From the NCBI GenBank assembly GCA_029215795.1, contig JARDYH010000001.1, positions 355,470,154 through 355,534,153 on the forward strand: DNA of 64,000 nt, given 5' to 3'. Shown in pieces: positions 32,315 through 43,738 of this stretch. The notes beneath the pieces are model-generated. The model saw nothing but the letters and a program-made list of their open reading frames with translations, made no database searches and was not told the DNA's origin. The number at the start of each line of letters is the position of its first letter. Within the stretch, counting starts at the first letter, position 1. The DNA is from Anniella stebbinsi. Its lineage: Eukaryota > Chordata > Lepidosauria > Squamata > Anniellidae. The position numbers and the translations under genes are program-made.

Positions 32315-34360
32315 CACCTGGGGAACTGAGCTGAGGAGGGGCACCCAAGCTGAGCTGAGGGGGAGTGCCCAAGCTGAGCTGAGCACCCAAGCTGAGCTGA
32401 GCTGAGCAAGGGCACTCAAACTGAGCTGAGGGGGGATGCCCAAGCTGAGCTGAGGGGGGATGCCCAAGCTGAGCTGAGGAGGGCACCCAAGCTGAGCTGA
32501 GCTGAACAAGGGCACTCAAACTGAGCTGAGAGGAATGCCCAAGCTGAGCTGAGGAGGGCGCCTGAGCTGAGCAAGGTGGCCCAAGCTGAGCTGAGGAATC
32601 AGAAATAATGCCGATTGCCGATAAGATACATTCCAGTGTATTAGCTAACTGGCAATTTTGCTGGTGCCCTGATTCCATTACTTATTTGGGAATAACAATT
32701 CCCAGAGACACATCTCAAATGATTATGCTAAATCTAAATCCAAGTAACTTGATTAATGATATTTCATGAGAAATTGATAGATGGAAACCCTTAAAATTAA
32801 GTCTATGGGGCAAGGTTAATGCAGTTATGATGAATACTATACCTCAAATTGTTTATGTTATATATGGAATCTCTTTACTTATACCCAGCAAATATTTTCA
32901 AAAACATAATACTGTGTTTCGTAAATTCTTCCTCTCCACCAAGAATATCCTTGAAAGGATGGTAGGTTTGGCTTTCCGGCCCTTGCTACATACCATTGGG
33001 CTTATTTGCTGACGTGCACCAAATTTTGGTCTTTTCCACTTAGATTTGATTTCCCACCTTGGTGAGTTTTGGAAACATCCTGTCTGGAGCCTCTTTCCAA
33101 ATGGATGGCATTAGGTTCTCAGCATATTACGGTGGAAAGTGCTCCTCCTACAATTTCAGCAGCGAGAGTTGTGTGGCATATAACATCACACCAATTACAG
33201 TTTGACCCATTTTCTCAAGCTACATTGACTATGTGGAGAAATCCAGACTTAAAAATAGGAAAGAAAATGGTTTTGTGGCAGACCTGGGCAGACAGAACGA
33301 TTTTTACCCTGGATTAATTATTGGGAGCAGATGATGAATTCTTGTTATTTTCAGCTTTGCGAGATAAATTTGAATTGCCCGCCACAGTTGAATGGCAGTA
33401 CTTGCAACTACAACATTTGTTAGAATCTAGATTTGGCCCTGCAGCCTTTACTACTTCAGAATCTCCCTTGCTATTGGAACCACTTATTGGGGCTGACCGG
33501 GTAATCGACCCATGATTCATGTTTAATATTGGTTATCAGTGAATAAATATGATACATTGGGGCTTCAGCAGGAATGGAAGAGGGAATTAGAATGACCTGT
33601 TTTATCAAATCAGTGGACTGCCATTTTGACATCGGTATCTGATATGTCTGTGGATCTCCAGTTACGTCTTATTCAGCAAAACTTATTATTTTGGGTCTAT
33701 TGGTGCCAAAGTGTCTGTTTAATAAAGCCTTGTCCAAATCAACTTAACTGTTGGAGGTGTCATACAGCTAATTTTTCTTCTGTTCATATGTTCTGGAAAT
33801 GTCCAATAGTTGCCTCATTTTGGGAGAAAATTATCAGACGAGTAAATTTTGTATTAGAAAGCTCTTTAATATTTTCGGATGTACATGTCATCTTAAATTA
33901 CGTACCAGCTTCTTGGAAAATAACACAATGTAAATAGATTTTTCACACCCTCTTGACCTCCAAAAGACTGATTCTACAACATTGGAAAGATAAAACCACG
34001 CTACCTATAATGCAATAGATTGAAGACTTAACAACATTAGCAACATTTGAAAGAGTGGTATACAGGCGCCATTTACGAATGGACTTATACTCAGATATTT
34101 GGATCTTCCTTCACGGACGTTTATGTGTAACTTATGCTACTTTCCCTTTTTTTTTCTTTTTTCTTTTCCATTCAGAACGTTGTGATATTTGAAACTGAGG
34201 CTTTTGGAGTATGTAGTTGCATGTGTCATTTTTAATTATTTTTTATTTTCTTTTATGGTTTTTATTTTGTTGAAATTCATAATAAAAATGGTTTTTTTTA
34301 AAAAAGCTGAGCTGAGGAGGGGCGTCCAAGCTGAGCTGAGGGAGGGCAAGCTGAACTCAG
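32315..34360. repeat. GAGCTGAG minisatellite, split by an L1
   Basis: The unit of roughly 25-30 bp contains AAGCTGAGCTGAGG plus a variable G-rich spacer (GGGGGATGCCC, GAGGGCACCC) and repeats about ten times in 32315-32596. It resumes at 34304-34360 after the L1. The open frames here (runs of leucine, serine, alanine, glutamine) are artefacts of the repeat. Confidence 0.85.
32597..34303 (+). pseudogene. 5'-truncated L1 ORF2 inserted in a minisatellite
   Basis: After an opening that encodes LGITIPRDTSQMI, the frame continues through SLWGKVNAVMMNTIPQIVYV, later CWRCHTANFSSVHMFWKCP, and then a 3' UTR ending in AATAAAAATGG followed by an A tract. The pattern C-x2-C...H..FW.C is the L1 ORF2 C-terminal zinc knuckle. 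Several frameshifts and stops break it. The flanks AAGCTGAGCTGAGG at 32583-32596 and 34304-34317 are identical over 14 bp, but they are also the minisatellite unit, so the duplication is likely, not proven. A related copy is at 44455. Confidence 0.8.
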
Positions 34361-34516
34361 TGGCTGAATTTGGACGACACAATAAGCAACGGGGGGGTGG
34401 GGGAGGACAACAATCGTCAGTTGTATTGACTATCGTGTCGTCAACTCAGCGTTGATCCTAATCCACACCATGGTTGATTATTTATTACCATGTTGTGTGG
34501 GGAGTACCCCCTAGAT

Positions 34517-35494
34517 CAGTGATGGTGAACCTATGACACGCGTGTCAGCACTGACACGCGTAGCCATTTCTGATGACACGCAGCCGCTGAGGCGGCCGCA
34601 TGATAGGGTGACCAGATGGCCCGGGTGGCAGCAAGCTAGGAGCAGCGCCGGTAGACCCGGGCTGGCGGCAGTGGCGGCGGAGGAGCCCGGGAAGCGGCCG
34701 CCCCCCACCCACCCGCGCCGCCCGCCCCGCGTTCCTTACCTGGGCGTCCGCTTCCCTCCGATGCTAGATTCTACTGAGAAACAGGCTGCGCGGCCTGTCT
34801 CTCAGTAGAATCTAGCATCGGAGGGAAGCGAACGCCCAGGTAAGGAGTGCACCGCGGGGCGGGGGGGCGGCCGCTTCCCGGGCTCCTTCGCCGCCACTGC
34901 CGCCAGGTCTACTGCCGCCACTGGGCTCGTAAGGCCAGCAGCCGCGCGGAAGAGGCAGGGGAGGGCCGATTGGATCTGGCCCTCCCCTGCCTCTTCCGAG
35001 CGGGCGGCGACGGAGGACCCGGCGCGGCCACACGGGCGACGGAGGACCCCGCGCGGCCGCGCGGGCGACGGAGGACCCCGCGTGGGTGGCGGAGGAAGAA
35101 CCCGGCGGTAGGTCCAGGCTGGTTTTTTTGGGGGGAGGGTGGCTTGGTGGGGGGGTTGTTTTGGGTGGGGGGGACAGACCGGGATTTTTATTTTTAAAAT
35201 CTGGTCACCCTAGAGAAGGATGTTTCATCCTCGGCTCCTGCACGGCCAAGTGCAGTAGCCGAGGATGAAACATTTGCTGCTCCTGAGGATGAAACATTTG
35301 CGATTAGAATCTTGGAGTTAGAGTCTAATGACTAAGACTCTAGTCGCAAATTAAATAACAATTATACATTTATGTTATTTAAACTATAAATATCGCGAAA
35401 TAATGTTTTTTCCTCAAAGTGACACACCACCCGAGTTATGCTCAGTTTTTTGGCGAAGTTTGACACACCAAGCTCAAAAGGTTGCCCATCACTG
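34517..35494. mobile_element. hAT-like element, CAGTGATGG ends, second level
   Basis: The ends CAGTGATGGTGAACC and GGTTGCCCATCACTG are inverted. The flanks CCCTAGAT at 34509-34516 and 35495-35502 are identical, an exact 8-bp hAT duplication. It holds the 34605-35211 element and a strong hairpin at 35222-35275 (arms TGTTTCATCCTCGGCT). Motifs like TGACACGCGTG and GTGACACACC recall SPIN/Charlie-type ends, from memory. Confidence 0.85.
34605..35211. mobile_element. GC-rich foldback element, innermost level
   Basis: The ends AGGGTGACCAGATGGCCCGG and AAAATCTGGTCACCCT match the termini of the element at 17454. A near-perfect hairpin of about 50-bp arms is centred near 34786 (TTACCTGGGCGTCCGC paired with its complement), and a second is centred near 34972. 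No clear target duplication. Confidence 0.8.
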
Positions 35495-35635
35495 CCCTAG
35501 ATGAACAACTGTAAAGTTGATTATTACCCCACCACTGACTATCGTGTTGTCCGAATTCAGCCAGTAGCTGTGTTTTTTGAAGGTACTGTCTGCAGTGAGC
35601 TCTGAAGGTCAACTTTGTGCCTAACCCTGGTCTAG

Positions 35636-35771
35636 GGAAGGGGTTGGTGATTTGTGGACCTCCAGGTGTTTTGGCCTTCATCTGCCGTTAATCTTAGCCA
35701 ACATAGCCAATGGTGAGGGATGATGGGGGTTGTGGGCCAAAACATCTCAAGGGCCACATGTTCCCCATCTC
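35636..35771. mobile_element. Small hAT-like MITE with exact 8-bp duplication
   Basis: The flanks are TGGTCTAG at 35628-35635 and 35772-35779. The interior has CTCCAGGTGTTTTGGCC and GGCCAAAACATCTCAAGGG, an inverted pair. Relatives are at 735, 24062, 39420 and 53370. Confidence 0.8.
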
Positions 35772-35779
35772 TGGTCTAG

Positions 35780-36750
35780 AGCTAGCCCTGTACGAGGTGC
35801 CCTATGTACACACGTTAAGTTCCATCCATGGAAGAAAGGTGAGGACAAAGGCAATAAATAAATGCTCAATTTAATTGGCTCTTATTACCAATGTATTTCC
35901 AGTATGGAAATGCCAGCTCCAGTTTTTTGAGGGACCTTGGGCCAGACACCCACAGTGGGCCCCTCCCTCAGTGTTTCTACCTTCTCACCACCATGGTCAC
36001 CAGCTGCTGTTGCTTCCCATCTTTTTCTTCATCCTTGCTACCACTGGCTTGCTTGACATGCAGGGAGCCAGTGAGCAAGTGGGCCGTGGCATCTCCTGCG
36101 CCTCCTTCTCACCGCCACTGTTGTCTGGGCCAGAGTGAGCGGCAGGTGAACAAGTACATTTGCAAAGGTGAAGAGGAAGAATAAATCTAGGGGGCTGTTG
36201 TCAGTGGGCTCCTGCTGGGCCCCCACCAGGTGCCCAATTGTGTCTACCTTTGATGGTGGCCCTGTTCCTCTATGTTGCCTTAGTCAAAATTGGTTTTCAT
36301 CTAGTTTCCAGCTACAAGAAGAAAGTACTGAGATTCCCCTAATAGAAAAGGCTAATCTGTTCATTAACCTTAGTGGATTGTGCCCTCTGTAGTCTTAAAT
36401 GGTAAGTGCTGTGTTTTGTGAGAAATTCAAGTGTTTCACTTTTTCCTTAGGAATTTTAGTCTTCCTTTAGTTATGGGTTGGTTAATGTCTTTAAAATACT
36501 GGAGATAAGAAAATAAAGTCCCAGACAGAAAAGCTAGGGACCCTTACAGAGAAGGACATTCAGAGCTAGTAGATATAAAAATAAATGAGCTAAAACCGAT
36601 GTTTCGTGAGTGGATTCCAGTCGTACAACAGGGCTTTTCCTTCCCATCTTCCTCCTTGCACACACACACCCCTGCACACCACCCAGATTTCCTCTGGAGG
36701 ATCTTTCAATCCTCCAGAGCAGATTTGGAGAGTATCTTGGATAGGGGTAA
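35780..36750. other. Unclassified intergenic sequence
   Basis: No recognised element or gene. The 97- and 87-codon frames near 35.9-36.2 kb overlap each other and match nothing I know. Confidence 0.4.
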
Positions 36751-36753
36751 TTT

Positions 36754-37071
36754 AGGGTGACCATATAAAAAGGAGGACAGGGCTCCTGTATCTTTAACAG
36801 TTGTATAGAAAAGGGGATGTCAGCAGGTGTCATTTCTCTGCATGCAGCACCTGGTGAAATTCCCTCTTCATCACAACAGTTAAAGCTGCAGGAGCTATGC
36901 TAGAGTGACTAGATACAAAAGAGGGCAAGGCTCCTGCAGCTTTTACCATTGTGTTGAAGAGGGAATTTCGCCAGGTGCTGCATGCATACAAATGACACCT
37001 GCTGAAATTCTCTTTTCACTAAAACTGTTAAAGATACAGGAGCCCTGCCCTCCTTTTCATATGGTCACCCT
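36754..37071. mobile_element. Nested-palindrome foldback element, copy E
   Basis: It starts AGGGTGACCATATAAAAAGG and ends CCTTTTCATATGGTCACCCT. At its centre are GAGTGACTAGATACAAAAGA and its inverse. The flanks share GGTAATT. Confidence 0.9.
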
Positions 37072-37441
37072 AGGTAATTGACCCACTAGCAGTGTCTGTT
37101 CCCCTGGCAAAAGGACACTGTTAAATAGAAACCGGTGTTTGTCACAAGTGGCAGAAGTGGAATGCTTTGCTATTTGTGGTATGGCAAATCCATGGTATCA
37201 AGGAGAACAAAATGGAAGTCTAATGGCATTTTGTTGACATTGTTCACCCAACCATTGAAACAAAGAGGAGAGATTAAATATCAAGCCAAACACCGGACAT
37301 CCAGGGTTGAATATTCTTGTTTGGTAGTCACTTAACAGCCCCTGGATTTTACAGTTCTAGGCAGGCACCAGAAGCAGTGTTCACTCTATATACTTGCATT
37401 TGGTTAGGTAGGCCATGAATGCTATAATATAAGGTGGAGCT

Positions 37442-37745
37442 AGGGTGACCATATGAAAAGGAGGACAGGGCTTCTGTGTCTTTAACAGTTGCAAAGGACA
37501 GGGAATTTCAGCAGGTGTCATTCGTATGCATACAGAATTCCCCCTTCATCACACCAGTTAAAGCTGCAGGAGCCCTGTCCTCTTGACCATGTACAAAAGA
37601 GGGCAGGGCTCCTGGAGCTTTAACTTTGTGATAAGGAAATTTCACCAGGTTCTGCATATATACAAATGACACCTGTTGAAATTCCATTTTCTATTAAACA
37701 GTTAAAGATACAGGAGCCCTGTCCTCCTTTTCATATGGTCAGCCT
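37442..37745. mobile_element. Nested-palindrome foldback element, copy F
   Basis: The flanks AGGTGGAGCT at 37432-37441 and 37746-37755 are an exact 10-bp duplication. The start is AGGGTGACCATATGAAAAGG. It lies 370 bp from copy E. Confidence 0.92.
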
Positions 37746-37805
37746 AGGTGGAGCTGATGGGTAACTTCTCAAGAAAATTCCCTTTCATTTGCTTACTTTG
37801 TTTAG

Positions 37806-38010
37806 GGTACAATCCTATGTGTGTTTGGACAGAAAAATGTCCTGCAACATATCTGGCTGGGGCATGCTGGGAATTATAGGGCTTTTTTTCTGTCTAAACA
37901 CGCATAGGATTGCGCTCTGAGTTTTATGGCAGAGTGGAGATTTGAACCTGGGTCTCCCCGATCCTAAGACTGCAATGTTATAGAGGTTTACTTCTGACTA
38001 GACATGCATA
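37806..38010. mobile_element. CAATCCTAT foldback MITE and a second fragment
   Basis: ACAATCCTATGTGTGTTTGG at 37809 is inverted against AAACACGCATAGGATTGC ending near 37915, with CAGCATGCCC-like arms between. A second partial copy of the wider family is at 37966-38010. Other degraded copies are at 55165-55260 and 62595-62680. Confidence 0.6.
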
Positions 38011-38859
38011 AGCCTGTGCTCACAATGAGGCATTTCTCAAATGTTATACTGCGCTTTATGTTTTAAACTATATTTTATTTTATTCCCTCATCACTGTGAA
38101 GGAAGGTTCATGATTTCTCTAGCCCACTCATTTTTCTTTAGCTTTGCTTGTACAGTTAAATTTATGAGACTGAGTTTTCCTAAAATATTTTCAGAAAAAG
38201 AAATCTTACACTTGTTTAATTTTTTTTAATGCCTTTAGTTTCAGCCAGAAGTTATTTAGTAGGAGTTCTAATAATATCTGGGGGAAAAATCAACACAGTC
38301 TTGTTCCAACAGTGTTATTTTCTCAATGTGAGTGATCCAGTACAATTTACATTATTTTTTATCATCCACTAGCTGATATGCCCGGCGTTCTGTAAGAACA
38401 AGCATTTAGCACTAGAGGGCACTGTTGCTGTATCTTAGCACCCCACAGAACCTAGAATCTATGCATGCATACATACATACAACAAAAAAGAGGAGAATTT
38501 AATTTACTGTTTAAAGCAATAAAGATGTTAGCGCTAAGTCCTTTTTTAAGTGCAGAGCTTGCAGGCACAGCAAACACTGAATCTTTCTCCTAATCTAAAA
38601 ATAGAAATGTCATACACCGCATAATTGCTTGTGACTAATCCACTCTTTTATAACAGCTTCTGTTATACTCCAATGAAACGGGTGCAGTTTCTCAGCTGAG
38701 ACAGAAGCATTAGCTATATTCTGTCGTTAACATGTTTGTGGGTGGGCTAAATGATCATACAAATTCAGTCATTTTATTTTATATAGGTCTATTGTAGAAA
38801 AATAAGCCCAAGCAGTTTACGAGACTTAGAGAGTGAATTTTAGCAGACGGTGCAATACT

Positions 38860-39360
38860 TCCATAAGTGTCAGAGGATAGGACCCGGTCTCCCTGGTGTG
38901 TACCCTGAATCAAACTTGGATCCTGAAGAAGAAATAGACAAGCCAAAACAGGAAGCGGGGCAGGAAATTCTCCAATATTCTCTGAGAGTCAAGGAAGAAC
39001 CTTCCCAGGAGCATATCAGACAGGAGGCCCGGGCTCAGATATCATCCTCCCCACCCCTGGGAACTCAGTTTTGTCGGAGGGGGAGGAGCATCAGAATTGA
39101 CAGATCCCAGTCCGCTGCAGGGTCAAGTGGGCATAGTTGAGAAGAGGTGGGAGTCGGTCTGCTAGATTAGCCATATGGCAGAGATTACAACTTGAAGACC
39201 CTCCCAGAAGGAGGGGTCCGGTAAAGGCCTGGCTAATTAAGCTAACATTCACACTCCCTTCAGGTGTAAAGAGATGTCTATTTACTGAATAAAGCTTTGT
39301 GGATTGCACAGCAGACCTCTTGATTGTCTCGCATCTCAGCGGGAGGCTGGAATCACAACA
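38860..39360 (+). mobile_element. LTR-like sequence with polyadenylation signal
   Basis: An open frame encodes PEEEIDKPKQEAGQEI and ends RRGRSIRIDRSQSAAG before a stop. It is followed by AT-richer sequence, AATAAAGCTTTGTGGATTGC and a final GAATCACAACA. A basic, serine-rich frame end, then an AATAAA and a short tail, is the layout of a Gypsy-type pol end running into an LTR. Ends and duplication are not clear. Confidence 0.35.
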
Positions 39361-39419
39361 ATAAGAGTCACAAGAATTTAGGAATTAAAAACATGCTTTA
39401 TAAGGCCAGCTATCCCAAC

Positions 39420-39490
39420 TTGATACCCTCCAAATGTGTTGGACTATGATTTCCAGTATCCCCAGCCAGCTAGCATGGCCATTGGTGGGC
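39420..39490. mobile_element. Half of a small hAT-like MITE
   Basis: CCAAATGTGTTGGACTATGA and CCCCAGCCAGCTAGCATGG match one arm of the family at 35636. Confidence 0.45.
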
Positions 39491-39739
39491 CCAGGACTGG
39501 TCTCAAGGGGAGGCATGGTTGGGTACCTGCTGAGGGCCCACACCCCATCAGGGACTCACTAATAAGAGCCTTCTGTTCCTTTCCAAATTATAACTATGCC
39601 AAGTATCTTTTATTTAAAAACAAAAAACCTATGGAGTCTTTGTAAGGATTGCTCGCAAGTAGTGTAAACAGTTTTTGGAGACTGCGGCCCACAGGGGCCA
39701 CAATGGCCCCTGGATCTCCTGAACTTGCCCACCCCTGAT

Positions 39740-40720
39740 GTATGGAGCCCTTCGGGGAACAATTCTGTCCTCCTGTTATTTAAAATCTACATGAAATCAC
39801 CGGGAAAGGTCATGCAAGAGTTTGGAGTCTGTTGTTACCAATATGCAGATGACACACAGCTCTATTTCTCTTTTTCATCTAATTCTAAGGAAGTTGTTGG
39901 AGTTCAAAACCAGTTCCTGGTGGCGGAGATGGGCTCAATGAAGGCTAACAAGTTCAAACATAATCCAGACAAGACAGACGTGTTCTTGGTCGGCAGAAGA
40001 GACAGACTCTGGAACAGGGATTCCACCTCTTTGGGATGGGGTGGTGCTCACTTTGAAAAATTAGGTTCACAGTTAGCGAGCATTCCTGCATTCTGCCATT
40101 TATCCGAATGACCAGGTGGTAGCAGCATCCAGGTATGCATTTGCACAGATACTTATGCTGGTGTGCCAGCTGTTTCCATACCCGAAGAAGTCAGACCTAC
40201 TGGCTATAGTAACAATGCCTAAATTGCATCAAGATTAGATTACTGAAATGCACTCTTCAATGGGAATGTTTTTCTTAAGCCTAACCATTTGGGGCAGGGC
40301 AATTTGAGCTCTGATCACACTGAGAAGGGAAGAGATCAATCTTCCCTGCTCTGCATGCTGTGTTCCCAGCAGGAATTGTCCCCTCCCCCATGCACCTATA
40401 ATTAAATAAGGGGGAAATGTGGAGCTGCATGCTACATATTAAGCAAACGTTTATTTTGGCCCTCAGTTACATCAAGGTTTGATTACATCAATGCACTCTG
40501 CATGGGACAATCTCCAAAGAGTCGTCAGAAGCTGCAGTTGGTCCAGAATGCAGAGGCATTCCCATGGGAACACGTTATAGCTATCCTGCAACACCTGTTC
40601 TGCTTGTCCGCTTGCTCCCCAGCACAGTTCAAATTGTTGGTGATTATCAGTACAGCCCTGAAGGTCTTGGAATCTTTTTCGACTGAAGAGCAGGGTAAGC
40701 AGGCTTTAAATGAGCAAATA
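39740..40720 (+). pseudogene. L2 LINE reverse transcriptase with YADD motif
   Basis: The 128-codon frame encodes NIYMK-like FKIYMKSPGKVMQEF, the catalytic YQYADDTQLYFSFSS, and MKANKFKHNPDKTDVFLVGR. This is the palm of L2-type reverse transcriptase. The later KLQLVQNAEA and AQFKLLVIISTALKVLESF continue it from 40520. Between 40265 and 40470 lies other sequence bordered by near-repeats of GATTAC..AATGCACTCT, so it was rearranged. Stops and frameshifts show it is inactive. Confidence 0.85.
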
Positions 40721-40981
40721 AATAATAAACTGTCACCTTCAGATGCATTATGTTGGGGAACAGTCAGGAGCAGCACTAAAGGAGGACCAGGGGGTCAAGG
40801 CCTTCCACAAACAAAGAGCTTGCCCCACATTCACCACCACCCCATTGCTGGACTCCTGTCATTGCTTGAAGGAAAGGCACTTTTCACATATACAAGTGCT
40901 TTCATGTATTGTCATCGATGTAGATCTTCTGCAGTTCAGATGCAACTCTGGGGCCAACAAAGGCTATGCATTTTGAAGCTA

Positions 40982-41560
40982 CTGACATAGCCCTCATCTT
41001 CACGGTGTCGGGAGGATGTCGTGCCCGTGGCAGCAGGCGGCAGGCCCCACATTTGTGCTCCCGCCCATCTACAGCAGAAGGAGCACCACAGAGGGCTTTC
41101 CTGCTGTCGCCGCCTCCACACCAGCCAAGCAAAGCACCAGCGGCAATCTTCCAAGGTAAGGTTTTCTTTTCTTTTATTTTAAAAAAAACAATGTTTTTAA
41201 ATGGGGTGGGGATGAAGGGGGAGGTCTGTGGAGGTGCGAAGGTGGTGCAGCAAGCTTATAGCTTGCTGGTCCACACCCTTCCATGCCCAGCCCATGGCGA
41301 CCCATCTATGGTCGCCATAGACTGTGACATGCCTACCAGAAGCTCCGGAGCAAGAGCAACAGATGGCAAATGTCATCACTGCATTGCTCCAAGCTAAAAA
41401 AGTCAAGGTAAATGCCTGACTTTTTTAGTACGGAGCTTTGGGGCTTTGTCCCTAGATGGCTTCGGAATGGCAGCAGCATCATGTAAATGACCTGCCGCCA
41501 CTCAGGGGAAAGTGCCCGTCTAGAGGTATCCATCCTTGTCAAGATGCTGACAGAACCATG
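40982..41560. mobile_element. DNA element sharing its right part with 50086-50587
   Basis: CCTGACTTTTTTAGTACGGAG and later TAAATGACCTGCCGCCACT correspond to CCTGACTTTTTTAAACCGGAG and TAAATGACCTAGCACCACT. The left parts differ more. No coding capacity. Confidence 0.5.
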
Positions 41561-41599
41561 GCAATCCACTGAGGGGAAAGGGAAAACATCTGACATGTT

Positions 41600-42420
41600 T
41601 AACTTAATTTTTTATTTAAATACAGGATACCAGAAATATATATTTTTCAAAATTAAAATTAATTTCCCCTTCTGTGGTATAAGCCTAAAGTAACCTTTTC
41701 CCCATTTATTTCAGAAATAATATGTTTAGGATGGAAGTTTTAATGTGAAATATACCATGATTTTTCTTTCAAAGATCTCACCCACCTAGAAATATACTTT
41801 GCCCCTTCTGTGCCTCCCCCCCTACCATATTTTTTTCTGGTGCCACCACTGAACAGCATCTCAGATTCTACATGTTAATGGTTACTTTGTGTTTACACCA
41901 CAAAGGTCCTCATTACTGTGAGGTTTTTTTCCAACCTTACATAAATATAATCCTGGAAAATGGTAGCTTTTTGAAAAACCAGAAGATGTGATTTAAAAGC
42001 CTTCCCCAAGACAAAGAACAGATACACTGCTGATAAGTATCTGGTGCCTCTTATTTATTTTCAAACTTGTTACTCTTTTTAATCTTTTTAATTTATTACA
42101 ATTATTGCTTTGGCTACCTCAGATGCACCATCAGATGTCTTACAGTACTGTATGCATGATTCAATAGGAAATTTCCAGTGATCTGAAAGTGTTTTCCATC
42201 AGATATCTTTCCCCCTGTACTTGAGGGGTAATGAGTTCCATTCCCTTTATTTTTATTTTTACTGCATTTATAGAAAGAGAAGAATTTAAAAATATAGTAT
42301 TTATTTTAATAAGAAATCAGGGAGTGAACTAAACTTACAACGCTCCGTTACAAATTTTAATAAATGCTGTATCCATTTGTATGAATATTGGAAATAAGCA
42401 TGCTGGATCGGCATACATTA
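41600..42420. other. Unclassified intergenic sequence
   Basis: AT-rich; no element or gene recognised. Confidence 0.4.
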
Positions 42421-42424
42421 ATGT

Positions 42425-42990
42425 TCTTGTAAAGATTGCAACAGCTCCGCAGGAGGGAAGGTTACAGCAGCTGGGATTGTTTAGCTTGGAGAAAAAGCGA
42501 GGAAGTAGAGACATGATAGAGGTACAAAATTGTACACGGTGTGGAGAAAGTGGATAGGGAGACATTTTTCTCCCTCTCTCATAATACTGGAAGCCGGGGT
42601 CGTCCCATGAAGCTGATTGGTGGGAGATTCAGGAGAGAGAAAAGGAAGGACTTCTTCACAGCGCATAGTTGAACTGCAGAATTTGCTACCACTAGATGTA
42701 GTAATGGCCACCAATTGAGATGGCTTTAAAAGAAGGTTAGACAAATTCCTGGAGAAGAAGGCTATCAACGATTATCAATGGTCCTGATGGATTTTGCTAC
42801 TTTCAGCATCAGAGGCAGTATGTACAGTGGTTGCTGGGGAACATAGGTGGGAGGGTAGTGTTGCACTTATACCCTGCTTGTGGGTTCCCTGTGGGCAGCT
42901 GGTTGGTCACTATGCGAACAGAATGCTGAACTAGATGGACCCTTGGTCTGATCCAGCATGGCTCTTCTTACATTCTTGTGTTCTTAGATG
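42425..42990 (+). mobile_element. CR1 LINE 3' region
   Basis: TTAGCTTGGAGAAAAAGCG, CATGATAGAGGTACAAAATT and CACACGGTGTGGAG-like pieces, then GATGGACCCTTGGTCTGATC at the end, are the CR1 3' third in forward orientation. No frame survives. Confidence 0.8.
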
Positions 42991-43202
42991 TGAAATTCTA
43001 AACAGAAAGAGACACATACATGTAATAAACCAGGCAAATCTAGCCCTAACTTATTAGGTAGACAGAACATCGCTCCTTAGTATCATGTGCCCTCTGGAAA
43101 ACTCCTCTTCGGAGGATGACTTGGAACTTCGTAGGTCAAACATTGCAGAGGAGTTGCGTGTGCAAATCAGAGGGAGACATTTACGCTGAGCATTTATTAA
43201 TT

Positions 43203-43376
43203 TCCACTGTATCTTCTACAGATATAAAAGAGGGCAGGGCTCCTGCAGCTTTAACTGTTGTGATGAAGAGGGAATTTCACCAGGTGCTGCATGCATACAA
43301 AGGACACCTGCTGACATCCCCTTTTCTATGCAACTGTTAAAGGTACAGGAGCCCTGTCTGCATTTTCATATGGCAC
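43203..43376. mobile_element. Half-length copy of the nested-palindrome element
   Basis: It runs from AGATATAAAAGAGGGCAGGG to CATATGGCACTCT and equals just the right half of copies C, E and F. Confidence 0.75.
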
Positions 43377-43738
43377 TCTTCTTAGCACCCCCAGACTCTG
43401 AGGCAGACTCCGAGGCAGACTCTAAGCCCTGGGGAGCCCAGGTGCCTAACAGTGCAAGCTCAGTTGTCTACCAGAATGAGGACTGCCCACATGTGAGTAA
43501 AGGTATACTCATGAGCAAGGCTCTGCTTGTGAGTAGATCATTCCTCAGGTGGCACTAATGGCCTGCAGGTGTTCTTTGGGTGGGATTCTGGAAGCTCAGG
43601 TTTAAAGGCTTTCAGTTCTAGGTTGGAACAATGTCTGTGCAACAGCTCCCACACTTCTACCTTGGTTTTCCCTGCTAGTCTTGTTCTTCTCTGAATCTCC
43701 CTGTATTTGGACCACCTACTGTGTTTGCATTTGCAACT

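Larger units (their letters stand above)
34362..35562. mobile_element. Outermost foldback MITE of a three-level nest
   Basis: The left end GGCTGAATTTGGACGACACA and the right end TGTTGTCCGAATTCAGCC form a 20-bp inverted repeat with two mismatches. Everything between 34517 and 35502 is a later hAT-type insertion. The original MITE was about 215 bp. Confidence 0.7.

Noticed and set aside
32315..32596. CRISPR-like or protein-coding repeat
   Set aside because: The variable gaps are slipped minisatellite units, not unique spacers; the frames encode only low-complexity residues.
38850..39140. Cellular gene exon
   Set aside because: The frame is short and runs into LTR-like sequence with a polyadenylation signal; a retroelement fragment is more likely.
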